A stretch of DNA of 64,000 nt, from the NCBI GenBank assembly GCA_016178305.1, contig JACOTM010000035.1, positions 56,673-120,672 on the forward strand. The letters run 5' to 3'. A program made the translations under genes and the position numbers. Below are positions 16,855 through 25,469 of this stretch, in pieces. Numbering within the stretch: the stretch's first letter is position 1; every line of letters begins with the position of its first letter. The notes under the pieces were generated by a model that ran no database searches, was not told the DNA's origin, and saw only the letters and a list, made by a program, of their open reading frames with translations. The stretch comes from Flavobacteriia bacterium (GTDB taxonomy: Bacteria > Bacteroidota > Bacteroidia > Flavobacteriales_D > Crocinitomicaceae).

Positions 16855-18111
16855 ATGGCAGAAATTGTTTACATGCCCAAATTGAGTGACACCATGCTTG
16901 AAGGTGTTGTTGCTGGATGGAATAAAAAAGTTGGAGATACAATAAAAGAAGGGGAAATTTTAGCTGAAATTGAAACAGATAAAGCTACAATGGAATTTGA
17001 ATCTTTTTATGATGGCGTATTGCTACACATCGGTGTTGAAACAGGTAAAGCTGCACCTGTAAATTCTATATTAGCAATCATAGGTAATGCTGGAGAAGAT
17101 GTTACAGCTTTGTTAGCAAATGCTGGTGCAACACCAATTACTGAAACGAAAGCGGTAATTGAAGAGGTAAGCACTGTTGTAACTACAGAAGCAACTCCAG
17201 CTTCATCTCCTGTATTCGAAAACAAACCAACAACTTCGCTTTCAAATTCAAATGGCCGTGTATTTGCATCTCCTTTGGCTAAAAGATTGGCTGAAGAAAA
17301 AGGTGTGGATATTAATCAAGTTGCGGGAACTGGTGAAAGTGGTCGAATCGTTAAAAGAGATGTTGATCATTATGTTCCTTACACTCCAGCTGTAGGAAAT
17401 GGTCAAAATTTTTCCATTCAAACAGGTGTTGAATCATTTATAGATGTACCTAATTCTCAAATGCGAAAAGCTATTGCAAAAGCTTTGACAACTTCAAAGT
17501 TTTCGGCTCCACACTTCTACTTAAAAATGGAAGTAGATATGGATAATGCAATTGCAGCTAGAGAAGTTATTAATTCTAAAGGAAATGTTAAAGTTTCTTT
17601 TAACGACATGGTTATCAAAGCAGTGGCTGCGTCTTTGAGAAAACACCCCAAAGTCAATGCAGATTGGATTGGAGAGGCTATTCGTTACAACAATCATATA
17701 CACGTTGGAGTAGCCGTTGCTGTTGAAGATGGATTAGTTGTTCCTGTTGTAAAATTTGCTGATACAAAAGGAATTGCGCAATTAGGTTCTGAAATAAAAG
17801 ATTTAGCAGTAAGAGCTCGAGATAAAAAAATTAAACCCGAAGAGATGACTGGTGGAACTTTTGCTGTTTCTAATCTAGGGATGTATGGTATTGAAGATTT
17901 TACATCAATTATCAATCCACCGAATGGTTGTATCTTATCCGTTGGACAAATCAAACAAACTCCTGTCGTTAAAAATGGAGAGATTGTTCCTGGAAATGTC
18001 ATGAAACTTAGTCTATCTTGCGATCATCGTGTTGTTGACGGTGCAATCGGTTCAGAATTCTTACAAACATTAAAGAATCTATTAGAAAACCCTGTTCTAA
18101 TGTTGGTTTAA
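16855..18111 (+). CDS. pdhC: Dihydrolipoamide acetyltransferase (PDH E2)
   Basis: 418 residues. Domain order: one lipoyl domain (1-78, lipoylated Lys43 in ETDKATMEFE), an Ala/Thr/Pro-rich linker, the peripheral subunit-binding domain (about 138-175, FASPLAKRLAEEKGVDINQV), then the acyltransferase core with the catalytic SCDHRVVDG near the end. It transfers the acetyl group from lipoamide to CoA. Cotranscribed with pdhA, 18 nt apart. A terminator follows. Pyruvate rather than another 2-oxo acid is inferred from the E1-alpha partner. Confidence 0.95.
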   Translation: MAEIVYMPKLSDTMLEGVVAGWNKKVGDTIKEGEILAEIETDKATMEFESFYDGVLLHIGVETGKAAPVNSILAIIGNAGEDVTALLANAGATPITETKAVIEEVSTVVTTEATPASSPVFENKPTTSLSNSNGRVFASPLAKRLAEEKGVDINQVAGTGESGRIVKRDVDHYVPYTPAVGNGQNFSIQTGVESFIDVPNSQMRKAIAKALTTSKFSAPHFYLKMEVDMDNAIAAREVINSKGNVKVSFNDMVIKAVAASLRKHPKVNADWIGEAIRYNNHIHVGVAVAVEDGLVVPVVKFADTKGIAQLGSEIKDLAVRARDKKIKPEEMTGGTFAVSNLGMYGIEDFTSIINPPNGCILSVGQIKQTPVVKNGEIVPGNVMKLSLSCDHRVVDGAIGSEFLQTLKNLLENPVLMLV

Positions 18112-18134
18112 AACCTTAAAATATAATCAATAAT

Positions 18135-18168
18135 ATAAAGGTTGTCATATAGACAGCCTTTATTTTTA
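18135..18168 (+). terminator. Terminator after pdhC
   Basis: ATAAAGGTTGTC (18135-18146) pairs with GACAGCCTTTAT (18152-18163), one G-U pair included, around ATATA, followed by TTTTTA. Confidence 0.85.
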
Positions 18169-18269
18169 TATATTCATTCCTTTTAAAATCAATAATTTAA
18201 AAAATAAACGATAATTATTTTATGCCATCTAATTATTTAACGTACCTTTATTAAAAAAAAAAAATCACA

Positions 18270-18953
18270 ATGAAATTAACCATTTTATGTATTTTAGCAT
18301 TCATAATTTTTTCATGTAAAAAAGAACCTGTTGCTCCAAGTTCAAATACCAATGACACTTCTAATTACAACCCGAATCCGAATCCGTCCCCCACAACACC
18401 AACAGTTGATTTTATTCAAGCTTTTATTAATTCAAATAGTTGGGAAGCTATATTAGATCAAAATGCTTGTGTTGAAATATCTGACAATAATAAAATCTTA
18501 GATAATACAAACAATCTTATTAAATTAAATTTTAAAGCTGGATTCATACAAGACACAACATCAAATAATTTAAACTCAACATTAAACGGTATTTTTGAAA
18601 TATCTTTTTCTGGATATGAATATTCAATTACAGAATATTACAATAGCAATTACCATTTCTATGAATCTTTTCCCTTAGGTTTAAATCCTTATTTTTCAGA
18701 AAACTCACCTTCAATAAAGGGTGCTGAAATAATTTATATTGATTTACTTGGAAATGTTTGGTCTTCAAAATATGGTAGTCAAGCAAATTCTTCTTTCAAT
18801 ATTACATCAAGCACTTCAAGTATTTCAATCAATGGGATTCCAATTCAGACTGTTAAAGGAGAATTTACAAGTACGCTATATTTAGAATCGAATCATAATA
18901 TTAGTAAAGAAGTTACAAATGGTAAATTTGGATTAACTTATTACAAACCTTAA
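18270..18953 (+). CDS. Putative lipoprotein with Asn/Pro-rich linker
   Basis: 227 residues with a lipoprotein signal ending in FIIFSC (Cys at about 16). Then comes a low-complexity Ser/Asn/Thr/Pro spacer (NPNPNPSPTTP) that would hold the globular part off the membrane. The C-terminal part is rich in Ser/Asn/Ile and beta-prone, without a known domain. TACCTTTA at 18243-18250 is a possible weak -7 box. Its stop overlaps the stop of the convergent DUF481-like gene by 4 nt. Function unknown. Confidence 0.78.
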   Translation: MKLTILCILAFIIFSCKKEPVAPSSNTNDTSNYNPNPNPSPTTPTVDFIQAFINSNSWEAILDQNACVEISDNNKILDNTNNLIKLNFKAGFIQDTTSNNLNSTLNGIFEISFSGYEYSITEYYNSNYHFYESFPLGLNPYFSENSPSIKGAEIIYIDLLGNVWSSKYGSQANSSFNITSSTSSISINGIPIQTVKGEFTSTLYLESNHNISKEVTNGKFGLTYYKP

Positions 18954-19708
18954 TCGTCCATTTTTAAGCGAACTCCAAAAGAAGAATTAAAGGTCCATTT
19001 TTCAATATTAACCGGTGGATTGCTATCGTAAAACAAAGTTGTTTCAAATCTGAAATCAATTTTCTTCGTTATTTTGAAGCCTAATGAATATTGTCCCATC
19101 AATCTAAAATCATTCATCTTTTTCAATAATGGTTGATAATAAGTCGCCGCGGTAAAATAAAATCCCGTTTTAGGATCAATAAACCAAGAAACATAATTAC
19201 TCATACGATATTCTTTATTAATCATTGACGAAGATCTAATCTGCTCATATTCATAAAAGACTGAAGATCCTGCAAAATATTTACTTTTTTTATTATCATA
19301 AAGTTTTACTCTTATTCCTGAACCTAAAATAGACCTTCTTTGCTGATCCATTAATTGATTATATTGTATCTGAGTATAACTTTCCCATTTCCATGGTCCT
19401 TTAATTCTGTAAGCATATCTGAAGTGAGCCATTCCTAAATTTGAATAGACTCTATCAGCACCTTTTGAATACATTAAATCACTAATTAAGAAATAATAAT
19501 GTTTTTTTGTTTTGTATTGAACACGTGGCCTAAAGCTTAAATTCAATAATAAATCTTTCGTTTTCATTGCTGAAAAACTAGCATCCACTGCTCCACTCCA
19601 ACCTGATGTATCATCATAAATTCGTTTATTTTCAATATTTACAACCTGAGAAAAACTGTCATATTGAAATAAAACAAGAAATATTACACAGAAATTATTT
19701 AGGTGCAT
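18950..19708 (-). CDS. DUF481-like outer-membrane protein
   Basis: About 252 residues with a short signal peptide (from MHLNNFCVIFLVLF to YDSFSQ), then alternating aromatic and polar strands typical of an outer-membrane beta-barrel, for example VNIENKRIYDDTSGWSGAVD at the start and KWTFNSSFGVRLK at the end. The start at 19708 places the signal peptide at the N-terminus and overlaps the upstream permease gene by 14 nt; a further ATG at 19729 is possible. Translational coupling to the LptF/G gene hints at an envelope-biogenesis role, by position only. Confidence 0.8.
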   Translation of the reverse strand: MHLNNFCVIFLVLFQYDSFSQVVNIENKRIYDDTSGWSGAVDASFSAMKTKDLLLNLSFRPRVQYKTKKHYYFLISDLMYSKGADRVYSNLGMAHFRYAYRIKGPWKWESYTQIQYNQLMDQQRRSILGSGIRVKLYDNKKSKYFAGSSVFYEYEQIRSSSMINKEYRMSNYVSWFIDPKTGFYFTAATYYQPLLKKMNDFRLMGQYSLGFKITKKIDFRFETTLFYDSNPPVNIEKWTFNSSFGVRLKMDD

Positions 19709-20771
19709 ATTTATATAAAATATAAGCAATTATTCCAAAGATCACATTTGGAATCCAAACGGCAAACATTGGAGAAAACCCAACATTAACAGCAGAAACG
19801 TCCATTATTTTCATTGTAAAAATGTAAATAAAAATAATCCCTAACCCCATCGCAATGTTAATTCCAACCCCTCCTCTCTTTTTTCTACTAGAAACAGAAA
19901 CTCCTATAATTGTTAAAATATAGGTAGCAAAAGGCAAAGAACTCCTTCTGTATAGTTCCAATTCATAAGTCGGAATATTTTCTGCTCCTCTTTCTTTTTC
20001 ATGTTTAATAAATTCTCTCAGTTCTGTGAAATTCATTATTTCTGCAATGTTTTCACGATGGGCCATATCGTCAATAGTAAAATTAAAAACGGTATCTTTT
20101 TCTTTACCATTAATGATCTCTTCATTCACTCCTAACACTTTACGTTCATAATAGTCTTTTAGAACCCATTTTTTAGTCCCAATAATATTTGTAGCTGTAC
20201 GAGCTTTTACAAAATAAATTACCTCATCTTTTTGATTTGTTTTTTGAAGATTAAAGTCATTTATTACATTTTCTTCGGAAATATAGGAAGCAAAATTCAC
20301 TGAAATATTCCCTGGAAATTCAGCATAATAATCTTCTACATGCAAACCTACCCGATAATACTCATTATCAAAATCCAAACGAACTCTATTTGCACGTGGT
20401 AAAATTAAATGATTCATTATTAGCGAAATCAACATTAAGATTGTTGCAGCAATCATATATGGCCTTAAAAATCGATTAAATGGTTTTCCACTATTCATAA
20501 TTGGAATAATTTCTGAATCAGTTGCCATTTTTGCTGTAAACCAAATCACCGAAATAAATATTATCATGGAAGAAAAAGTATTTCCATAATATAAAATAAA
20601 CGTAAAATAATATTTAAAGAAAATATCTGAAATAGGCGCTTGTTTTTCAATAAACTCTCCCAATCGTTCAGACATATCAAAAACCATAGACAATAACATA
20701 ATGATTCCCAACATAAAAAAGAATGTTGAAAGAAATTTACGAATGATATATTTATCTAAAATTTTAAGCAT
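19695..20771 (-). CDS. LptF/LptG-family (YjgP/YjgQ) permease
   Basis: 358 residues with the family layout: two to three transmembrane helices at the N-terminus (about 12-35, 55-75, 100-122), a periplasmic beta-jellyroll region of about 150 residues, and three helices at the C-terminus. LptF and LptG form the inner-membrane part of the LptB2FG transporter that extracts LPS and sends it to the outer membrane. Sequence alone does not decide between LptF and LptG. It lies between tgt and an outer-membrane protein gene on the same strand, 30 nt after tgt, a pairing often seen in Bacteroidota. Confidence 0.9.
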   Translation of the reverse strand: MLKILDKYIIRKFLSTFFFMLGIIMLLSMVFDMSERLGEFIEKQAPISDIFFKYYFTFILYYGNTFSSMIIFISVIWFTAKMATDSEIIPIMNSGKPFNRFLRPYMIAATILMLISLIMNHLILPRANRVRLDFDNEYYRVGLHVEDYYAEFPGNISVNFASYISEENVINDFNLQKTNQKDEVIYFVKARTATNIIGTKKWVLKDYYERKVLGVNEEIINGKEKDTVFNFTIDDMAHRENIAEIMNFTELREFIKHEKERGAENIPTYELELYRRSSLPFATYILTIIGVSVSSRKKRGGVGINIAMGLGIIFIYIFTMKIMDVSAVNVGFSPMFAVWIPNVIFGIIAYILYKYAPK

Positions 20772-20801
20772 TATTCTAATTTGAAATCCAACTTCAAATA
20801 T

Positions 20802-21932
20802 CTAAAGTTTTTGTCCTAATTTTTTAACCATTTGATTTTTCCATTCAGCAAAAGTCCCATCTAAAATTCGCACTCTCGCTTCTTTCACCAAGGCCAAATA
20901 AAATGCCAAATTATGAATCGTTGCGATTTGAAACCCTAAATATTCACTTGACTTAATTAAATGTCTAAGATAAGCTTTAGAATAAGTATGATCGACATAA
21001 GATGTTCCATTAGGATCTAGCATTGAAAAATCTTTCTCCCATTTTTGATTCTTAATATTCATTGTGCCTTCAGAAGTAAAAATCATACCATGTCGCGCAT
21101 TTCTTGAAGGCATTACACAATCAAACATATCAATTCCCATGGAAATACATTCTAATAAATTAATTGGTGTACCAACTCCCATCAAGTAACGAGCTTTATC
21201 TTTCGGTAAAATTCCACAAACTAAATCTGTCATTTCATACAAATCTTCGTCTGGTTCTCCTACAGATAAACCTCCAATTGCGTTCCCTATAGTTCCATAC
21301 CCAGCAATAACTTCTGCGGATTCTTTTCTTAAATCTTTATAAGTACTTCCTTGAATGATTGGAAATAAGTTTTGCTCATGTCCATATAATGGCTCAGTCG
21401 CATCCATTTGATCGTAACATCTTTTCAACCAACGATGTGTCATGTGCATAGACCTTCTTGCATAATGATAATCGCATGGATACGGTGTACATTCATCAAA
21501 TGCCATAATAATATCCGCACCAATCTGCCTCTGAATATCAATTGCTCTTTCAGGTGTAAAAAAATGATAGCTACCATCATAATGTGACTGAAACTTCACC
21601 CCCTCTTCTTTAATTTTTCTTGAGCCAGACAAAGAATAAACTTGATAGCCACCTGAATCTGTTAAAATTGGACCTTTCCAACCATTGAATTTATGTAATC
21701 CGCCTGCAGATTCTATAACGTCCATTCCAGGACGCATAAAAAGGTGATAGGTATTTCCTAAAATAATTTGAGCCTGAATATCATCTTTAATTTCATGTTG
21801 ATGAACACCTTTTACAGTACCAGCTGTTCCAACTGGCATAAATATCGGAGTCTCAATAACACCATGGTCTGTATGAATCAATCCTGCTCTCGCATTTGAC
21901 TTTGAATCTGTATGTAATAAATCGAAGTGCAT
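20802..21932 (-). CDS. tgt: tRNA-guanine transglycosylase, zinc-site variant
   Basis: Exchanges guanine 34 for preQ1 in Asp, Asn, His and Tyr tRNAs during queuosine synthesis. The active site is intact: DSGGYQVYSLS holds the general-base Asp, and the nucleophile Asp is in MFDCVMPSRNARHG. The start at 21932 gives MHFDLLHTDSKSNARAG, the usual beginning; an ATG 27 nt upstream adds nothing conserved. The region that in E. coli carries the zinc ligands Cys-x-Cys-x2-Cys reads LDPNGTSYVDHTYSKAYLRHL-like here and has no cysteine, so the structural zinc site is missing. 376 residues. Confidence 0.95.
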   Translation of the reverse strand: MHFDLLHTDSKSNARAGLIHTDHGVIETPIFMPVGTAGTVKGVHQHEIKDDIQAQIILGNTYHLFMRPGMDVIESAGGLHKFNGWKGPILTDSGGYQVYSLSGSRKIKEEGVKFQSHYDGSYHFFTPERAIDIQRQIGADIIMAFDECTPYPCDYHYARRSMHMTHRWLKRCYDQMDATEPLYGHEQNLFPIIQGSTYKDLRKESAEVIAGYGTIGNAIGGLSVGEPDEDLYEMTDLVCGILPKDKARYLMGVGTPINLLECISMGIDMFDCVMPSRNARHGMIFTSEGTMNIKNQKWEKDFSMLDPNGTSYVDHTYSKAYLRHLIKSSEYLGFQIATIHNLAFYLALVKEARVRILDGTFAEWKNQMVKKLGQKL

Positions 21933-21956
21933 AAAATTGTTGAAAAATAAACAGCA

Positions 21957-21964
21957 CAAAGATA
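21957..21964 (-). promoter_or_regulatory. -7 promoter box of tgt
   Basis: On the minus strand this reads TATCTTTG, a match to TAnnTTTG. Transcription would start near 21950, between the ATG at 21959 and the chosen ATG at 21932, which supports the shorter protein. Confidence 0.55.
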
Positions 21965-22012
21965 ATTGTATTTGCTTAGACTTCCCATATTTGCAAGAAA
22001 GCTTTACACATA

Positions 22013-23149
22013 ATGCAGTTTATACCCGAATTTGAACAGAATTTAACGACAATATTATTTTTCGTCTTTGCCTTTGTAGCCCTGATACAGCTGCTTTATG
22101 TGCTATTTATTCATGGAAAATTATCATTTTATAATGATTCTAAAAAAACATTGAGAAATGATTATCCTCCAGTCACAATTTTGATTTCCGCTCGAAATGA
22201 TGCTGATAATATCTATGAAAATCTTCCATCGATACTCCAACAAGACTATCCAATTTTTGAAGTCATTGTGATTAATCATCAATCAATTGATGAATCTCAC
22301 TATATTTTGAATGCTTATGCACAACAATATAAAAACTTAAGAGTTATTGAAATCGAAAGAAGTCACCATTTAAAAGCTGGAAAAAAACTACCTCTCACAA
22401 TTGGAATAAAAGGTGCACAATTTGAACACATATTATTAACAGATGCTGATTGTAAACCAGCTACAAATCAATGGCTAAAAAGTATGGTTGGGAATTTCAC
22501 TGAAAACAAAGAAATTGTTTTAGGTTATGCACCCTACATTTATCGTAAATCGTTTTTAAATAAAATTATTCGCTTTGACACCACTTGGATTGCCATGAAT
22601 TATTTTTCTTTAGCAATGGCAAAAATTCCCTATATGGGGGTTGGTAGAAACTTAGCATACACCAAAACAGTCTTTAATTCCGTTAATGGCTTCAAATCAC
22701 ACTACTCCTTAGCTTCAGGTGATGATGATTTATTTGTTCAAGAAACAGCTACAAGATCAAACTTCTCAATCAACCTAGACCCTGTCTCTTACTGCTATTC
22801 AGAAGGAAGTGAAGATTGGGAAAGCTGGTTCAGACAAAAAGCAAGACATTATACTACTTCTAGTCGGTATAAAGTTTTCAAGAAAGCAATGTTAGGAATA
22901 TATCCACTGACCTTGTTGATCTTATTAATATCCTTTGTTATTTTGTTATTTGATATGAATTATCGTTGGATAACCTTATCAGTATTTGGATTGTTATTGT
23001 TTATTAAATGGTGGATACATGCTCGTTGTTTTAAAAGGTTAAAAGAACCTGGATTTATAGCTATGATTCCATTATTAGATATTGCATATTCAATTTTAAT
23101 TCCAATACTTTATTATTCAGTGAACAAAAAAGAAGATACAAAATGGTAG
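22013..23149 (+). CDS. Membrane-bound family 2 glycosyltransferase
   Basis: 378 residues. One transmembrane helix (about 10-33), then a GT-A catalytic domain with PPVTILISARNDADNI, the nucleotide/metal motif TDADC (Asp144, Asp146), GDDDLFVQE as acceptor-side acidic motif, and RQKARHY matching the processive QxxRW-like motif. Two C-terminal helices (about 295-340) and a further hydrophobic segment follow. It probably makes or extends a surface polysaccharide or glycolipid at the inner membrane; the donor sugar is unknown. The downstream sigma-factor gene starts inside its end (7-nt overlap). Confidence 0.9.
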   Translation: MQFIPEFEQNLTTILFFVFAFVALIQLLYVLFIHGKLSFYNDSKKTLRNDYPPVTILISARNDADNIYENLPSILQQDYPIFEVIVINHQSIDESHYILNAYAQQYKNLRVIEIERSHHLKAGKKLPLTIGIKGAQFEHILLTDADCKPATNQWLKSMVGNFTENKEIVLGYAPYIYRKSFLNKIIRFDTTWIAMNYFSLAMAKIPYMGVGRNLAYTKTVFNSVNGFKSHYSLASGDDDLFVQETATRSNFSINLDPVSYCYSEGSEDWESWFRQKARHYTTSSRYKVFKKAMLGIYPLTLLILLISFVILLFDMNYRWITLSVFGLLLFIKWWIHARCFKRLKEPGFIAMIPLLDIAYSILIPILYYSVNKKEDTKW

Positions 23150-23748
23150 GAAGCGAACATTTATCAGATAAAGCGAGGCATGACTTACAATTGGTGAATG
23201 CAGCTATTAGCGGTAAACAAAGCGCCTATGCCGAATTAATGGAAAAATACCGTGAATCAATTTATTTCATGATGTTGAAAATGGTAAAAAATCCAGACGA
23301 TGCAGAAGACCTAACTTTAGAAGCATTTGGTAAAGCATTTAGTCGTTTAGAACAATATTCTCCTAGTTTTGCTTTTAGTACTTGGCTTTTTAAAATTGCA
23401 TCCAACAACAGTATTGATTTCATTCGTAAAAAAAGAATAAAAGTTACTTCAATGGATACAGGTATGATGACTGATGATGGTGAAGTGATATTTTATGATG
23501 CAAAGTCTCAAACATTAGATCCTGAAGAAACAATTATTTACAATCAAAAAGTAAAATTAATGCGTAACTTAGTTAGTAAGTTAAAACCAAGATACCGAGA
23601 ATTAGTAGAAAAAAGATACTTTGAAGAATTGAGCTATGAAGAGATTGCAGAAGAATTAAATTTACCTTTAGGAACTGTAAAAGCGCAATTATTTAGAGCC
23701 AGAGAGTTTTTAGCAAATATGATTGAAAAAACAAAAGAGAATATTTAG
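23143..23748 (+). CDS. ECF-type RNA polymerase sigma factor
   Basis: 201 residues. Sigma region 2 spans about 22-100 (YRESIYFMMLKMV, DAEDLTLEAFGKAF, FSTWLFKIASNNSIDFIRKKR), and region 4 about 145-195 with the helix-turn-helix LSYEEIAEELNLPLGTVKAQ. It has no region 1.1 or 3, so it is a group 4 (ECF) factor. No anti-sigma gene is adjacent. Instead it is coupled to a glycosyltransferase gene, and the unusual overlap suggests that the two are made together. Regulon unknown. Confidence 0.92.
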   Translation: MVGSEHLSDKARHDLQLVNAAISGKQSAYAELMEKYRESIYFMMLKMVKNPDDAEDLTLEAFGKAFSRLEQYSPSFAFSTWLFKIASNNSIDFIRKKRIKVTSMDTGMMTDDGEVIFYDAKSQTLDPEETIIYNQKVKLMRNLVSKLKPRYRELVEKRYFEELSYEEIAEELNLPLGTVKAQLFRAREFLANMIEKTKENI

Positions 23749-23846
23749 TTTCTATTATAGATAAAACTTTCAACTGCTTTTGCCTCCCTGAACCTAAGTT
23801 CAATTAAATTTATACGCAGCTTTTTAAATAGAAGGAAAATAGAAAA

Positions 23847-24476
23847 ATGAATTCTGTACAACTTATTTTAAAATACTTCCCCGATTTGACTGAAAAACAA
23901 ATCGAACAATTTTCTAAATTATTAGAAGTCTATACTTTTTGGAACAATCAAATCAATGTGATTTCAAGAAAAGATACCGATAATTTTTATGAAAGACATG
24001 TATTGCATTCGTTAGGAATTGCTAAAATAATGCAATTCAAAGATGGAGCTGATATTTTAGATATAGGAACTGGTGGTGGTTTCCCAGGAATTCCTCTGGC
24101 TATTCTTTATCCAAATTGCAACTTCACGTTAGTTGATTCAATCGGTAAAAAAATAAAAGTGGTAAATGAAGTCGCTGCTGCAATTGGTTTGACAAATGTT
24201 GTAGGAATTCATGAACGTGCTGAAAACATTGATAAACAATTTGATTTTATTGTAAGTCGTGCTGTTACAGCAATGCCTGATTTCATTAAATGGATCAACG
24301 GGAAATTCAAAAAGAAAAGTGTTCACGATTTAAAAAATGGAATCTTATATCTAAAAGGTGGCGATTTAAAAGAAGAAATGAAAGGTGTGAACCGTTATTT
24401 CTATATGCATAATTTAACTGATCATTTTTCAGAAGAATTCTTTGAGACCAAGAAAGTGGTTTATGTGAGATATTAA
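23847..24476 (+). CDS. rsmG: 16S rRNA (guanine527-N7)-methyltransferase
   Basis: 209 residues. Class I SAM-dependent methyltransferase that makes m7G527 in 16S rRNA. The SAM-binding loop ILDIGTGGGFPGIPLAILYP begins near residue 70, followed by VDSIGKKI and SRAVTAMPDF, all typical of GidB/RsmG. Loss of this enzyme in other bacteria gives low-level streptomycin resistance. It lies 98 nt after the sigma-factor gene and is followed by a TTTTGGATTTTGAATT repeat stretch. Confidence 0.95.
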   Translation: MNSVQLILKYFPDLTEKQIEQFSKLLEVYTFWNNQINVISRKDTDNFYERHVLHSLGIAKIMQFKDGADILDIGTGGGFPGIPLAILYPNCNFTLVDSIGKKIKVVNEVAAAIGLTNVVGIHERAENIDKQFDFIVSRAVTAMPDFIKWINGKFKKKSVHDLKNGILYLKGGDLKEEMKGVNRYFYMHNLTDHFSEEFFETKKVVYVRY

Positions 24477-24536
24477 TAATGTTGAATTATTAATTTTGGA
24501 TTTTGAATTACGAATTATTTATAATAAAATTTTCCA

Positions 24537-25418
24537 TTAATTTAATTTGTCTAAAATTTTAAGTGACTCTTTATTCATCTTCGAAAAAGCAAACCATTTT
24601 TTTCCTAAATCTTTTAATGATGCTCCTATATGATATACTTCTTCATTGTCAATGATTAAAAAACGATCATGAGCATTCTTTAATATTTTAACATGAATAC
24701 TTTCATATTGGGAATTATGTTTTTGTAAATCAAGGTCAAATTGTTTTGAAATTAAACTTGTGAAAATTTGCACACAAACATTTTCTTTTCGTTTTAATAA
24801 AATGGTTAATACGGTATCATCTAAATAATTATCAATGATATAGATTGATTTATTTGCACTTCGAATTAAATCAGAAATAAAAACATAAGCATCGTAAACC
24901 TGACCATCAAAGAAAATTCCTTGATCCTGTTTCAATTTATTTTGATGCATTAAACTAAAGATTTGATCAAATTTTGTATTTGTTTCAATCTGCTGATTTT
25001 CTAGATTCAATATGCGTTGAGCTAATCCATTTTGCTGATTTAATTGATGCCTCATTGTAATAAAAGCATTCATAATACTGATACTAACTTCAACAGCAAT
25101 AGCACTTTTTAATACAGCAGACAACATTGCCACACCTTGCTCTGTAAATGCATAGGGAAAGCTAGAAGAATGTTTTAATATTCTGAACTGGTCACAAATT
25201 GTGACCAGTTCAATCAACTCTTTTTCAGTTAATTGAAATCTAAAATCAATCGGAAATCTTTCAATATTTCTTTTTATTGATTGGTTTAATACTTTCGTTG
25301 GTACATTATACAATTCTGCTAAATCGCGATCAATCATAACTTGTTGATTACGAATATTGAATATTTTTGAAGTAACTTGATTATTAATATTTTGGTGAAT
25401 TAGATTTTTGTTTTCCAT
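24537..25418 (-). CDS. ORF6N-domain protein with C-terminal HKD (phospholipase D-like) half
   Basis: 293 residues. The N-terminal 20-105 is an ORF6N domain (IFNIRNQQVMIDRDLAELY, RFPIDFRFQLTEKE, YAFTEQGVAMLSAVL), a DNA-binding domain of phage antirepressor type. A coiled linker (about 125-160) leads to a C-terminal alpha/beta domain with SANKSIYIIDNYLDDTVL and an HKD-like motif His250-x-Arg252-x4-Asp257, followed by HIGAS. Arg replaces the usual Lys. One such half could form an active site by dimerising, as in Nuc-type nucleases. Standalone gene; known widely in Bacteroidota, function unproven. Confidence 0.85.
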   Translation of the reverse strand: MENKNLIHQNINNQVTSKIFNIRNQQVMIDRDLAELYNVPTKVLNQSIKRNIERFPIDFRFQLTEKELIELVTICDQFRILKHSSSFPYAFTEQGVAMLSAVLKSAIAVEVSISIMNAFITMRHQLNQQNGLAQRILNLENQQIETNTKFDQIFSLMHQNKLKQDQGIFFDGQVYDAYVFISDLIRSANKSIYIIDNYLDDTVLTILLKRKENVCVQIFTSLISKQFDLDLQKHNSQYESIHVKILKNAHDRFLIIDNEEVYHIGASLKDLGKKWFAFSKMNKESLKILDKLN

Positions 25419-25469
25419 TGAGTAAAATTTTAATTACTCTATTGAATTTAAGAAAAAAGTTTCAAAAAT

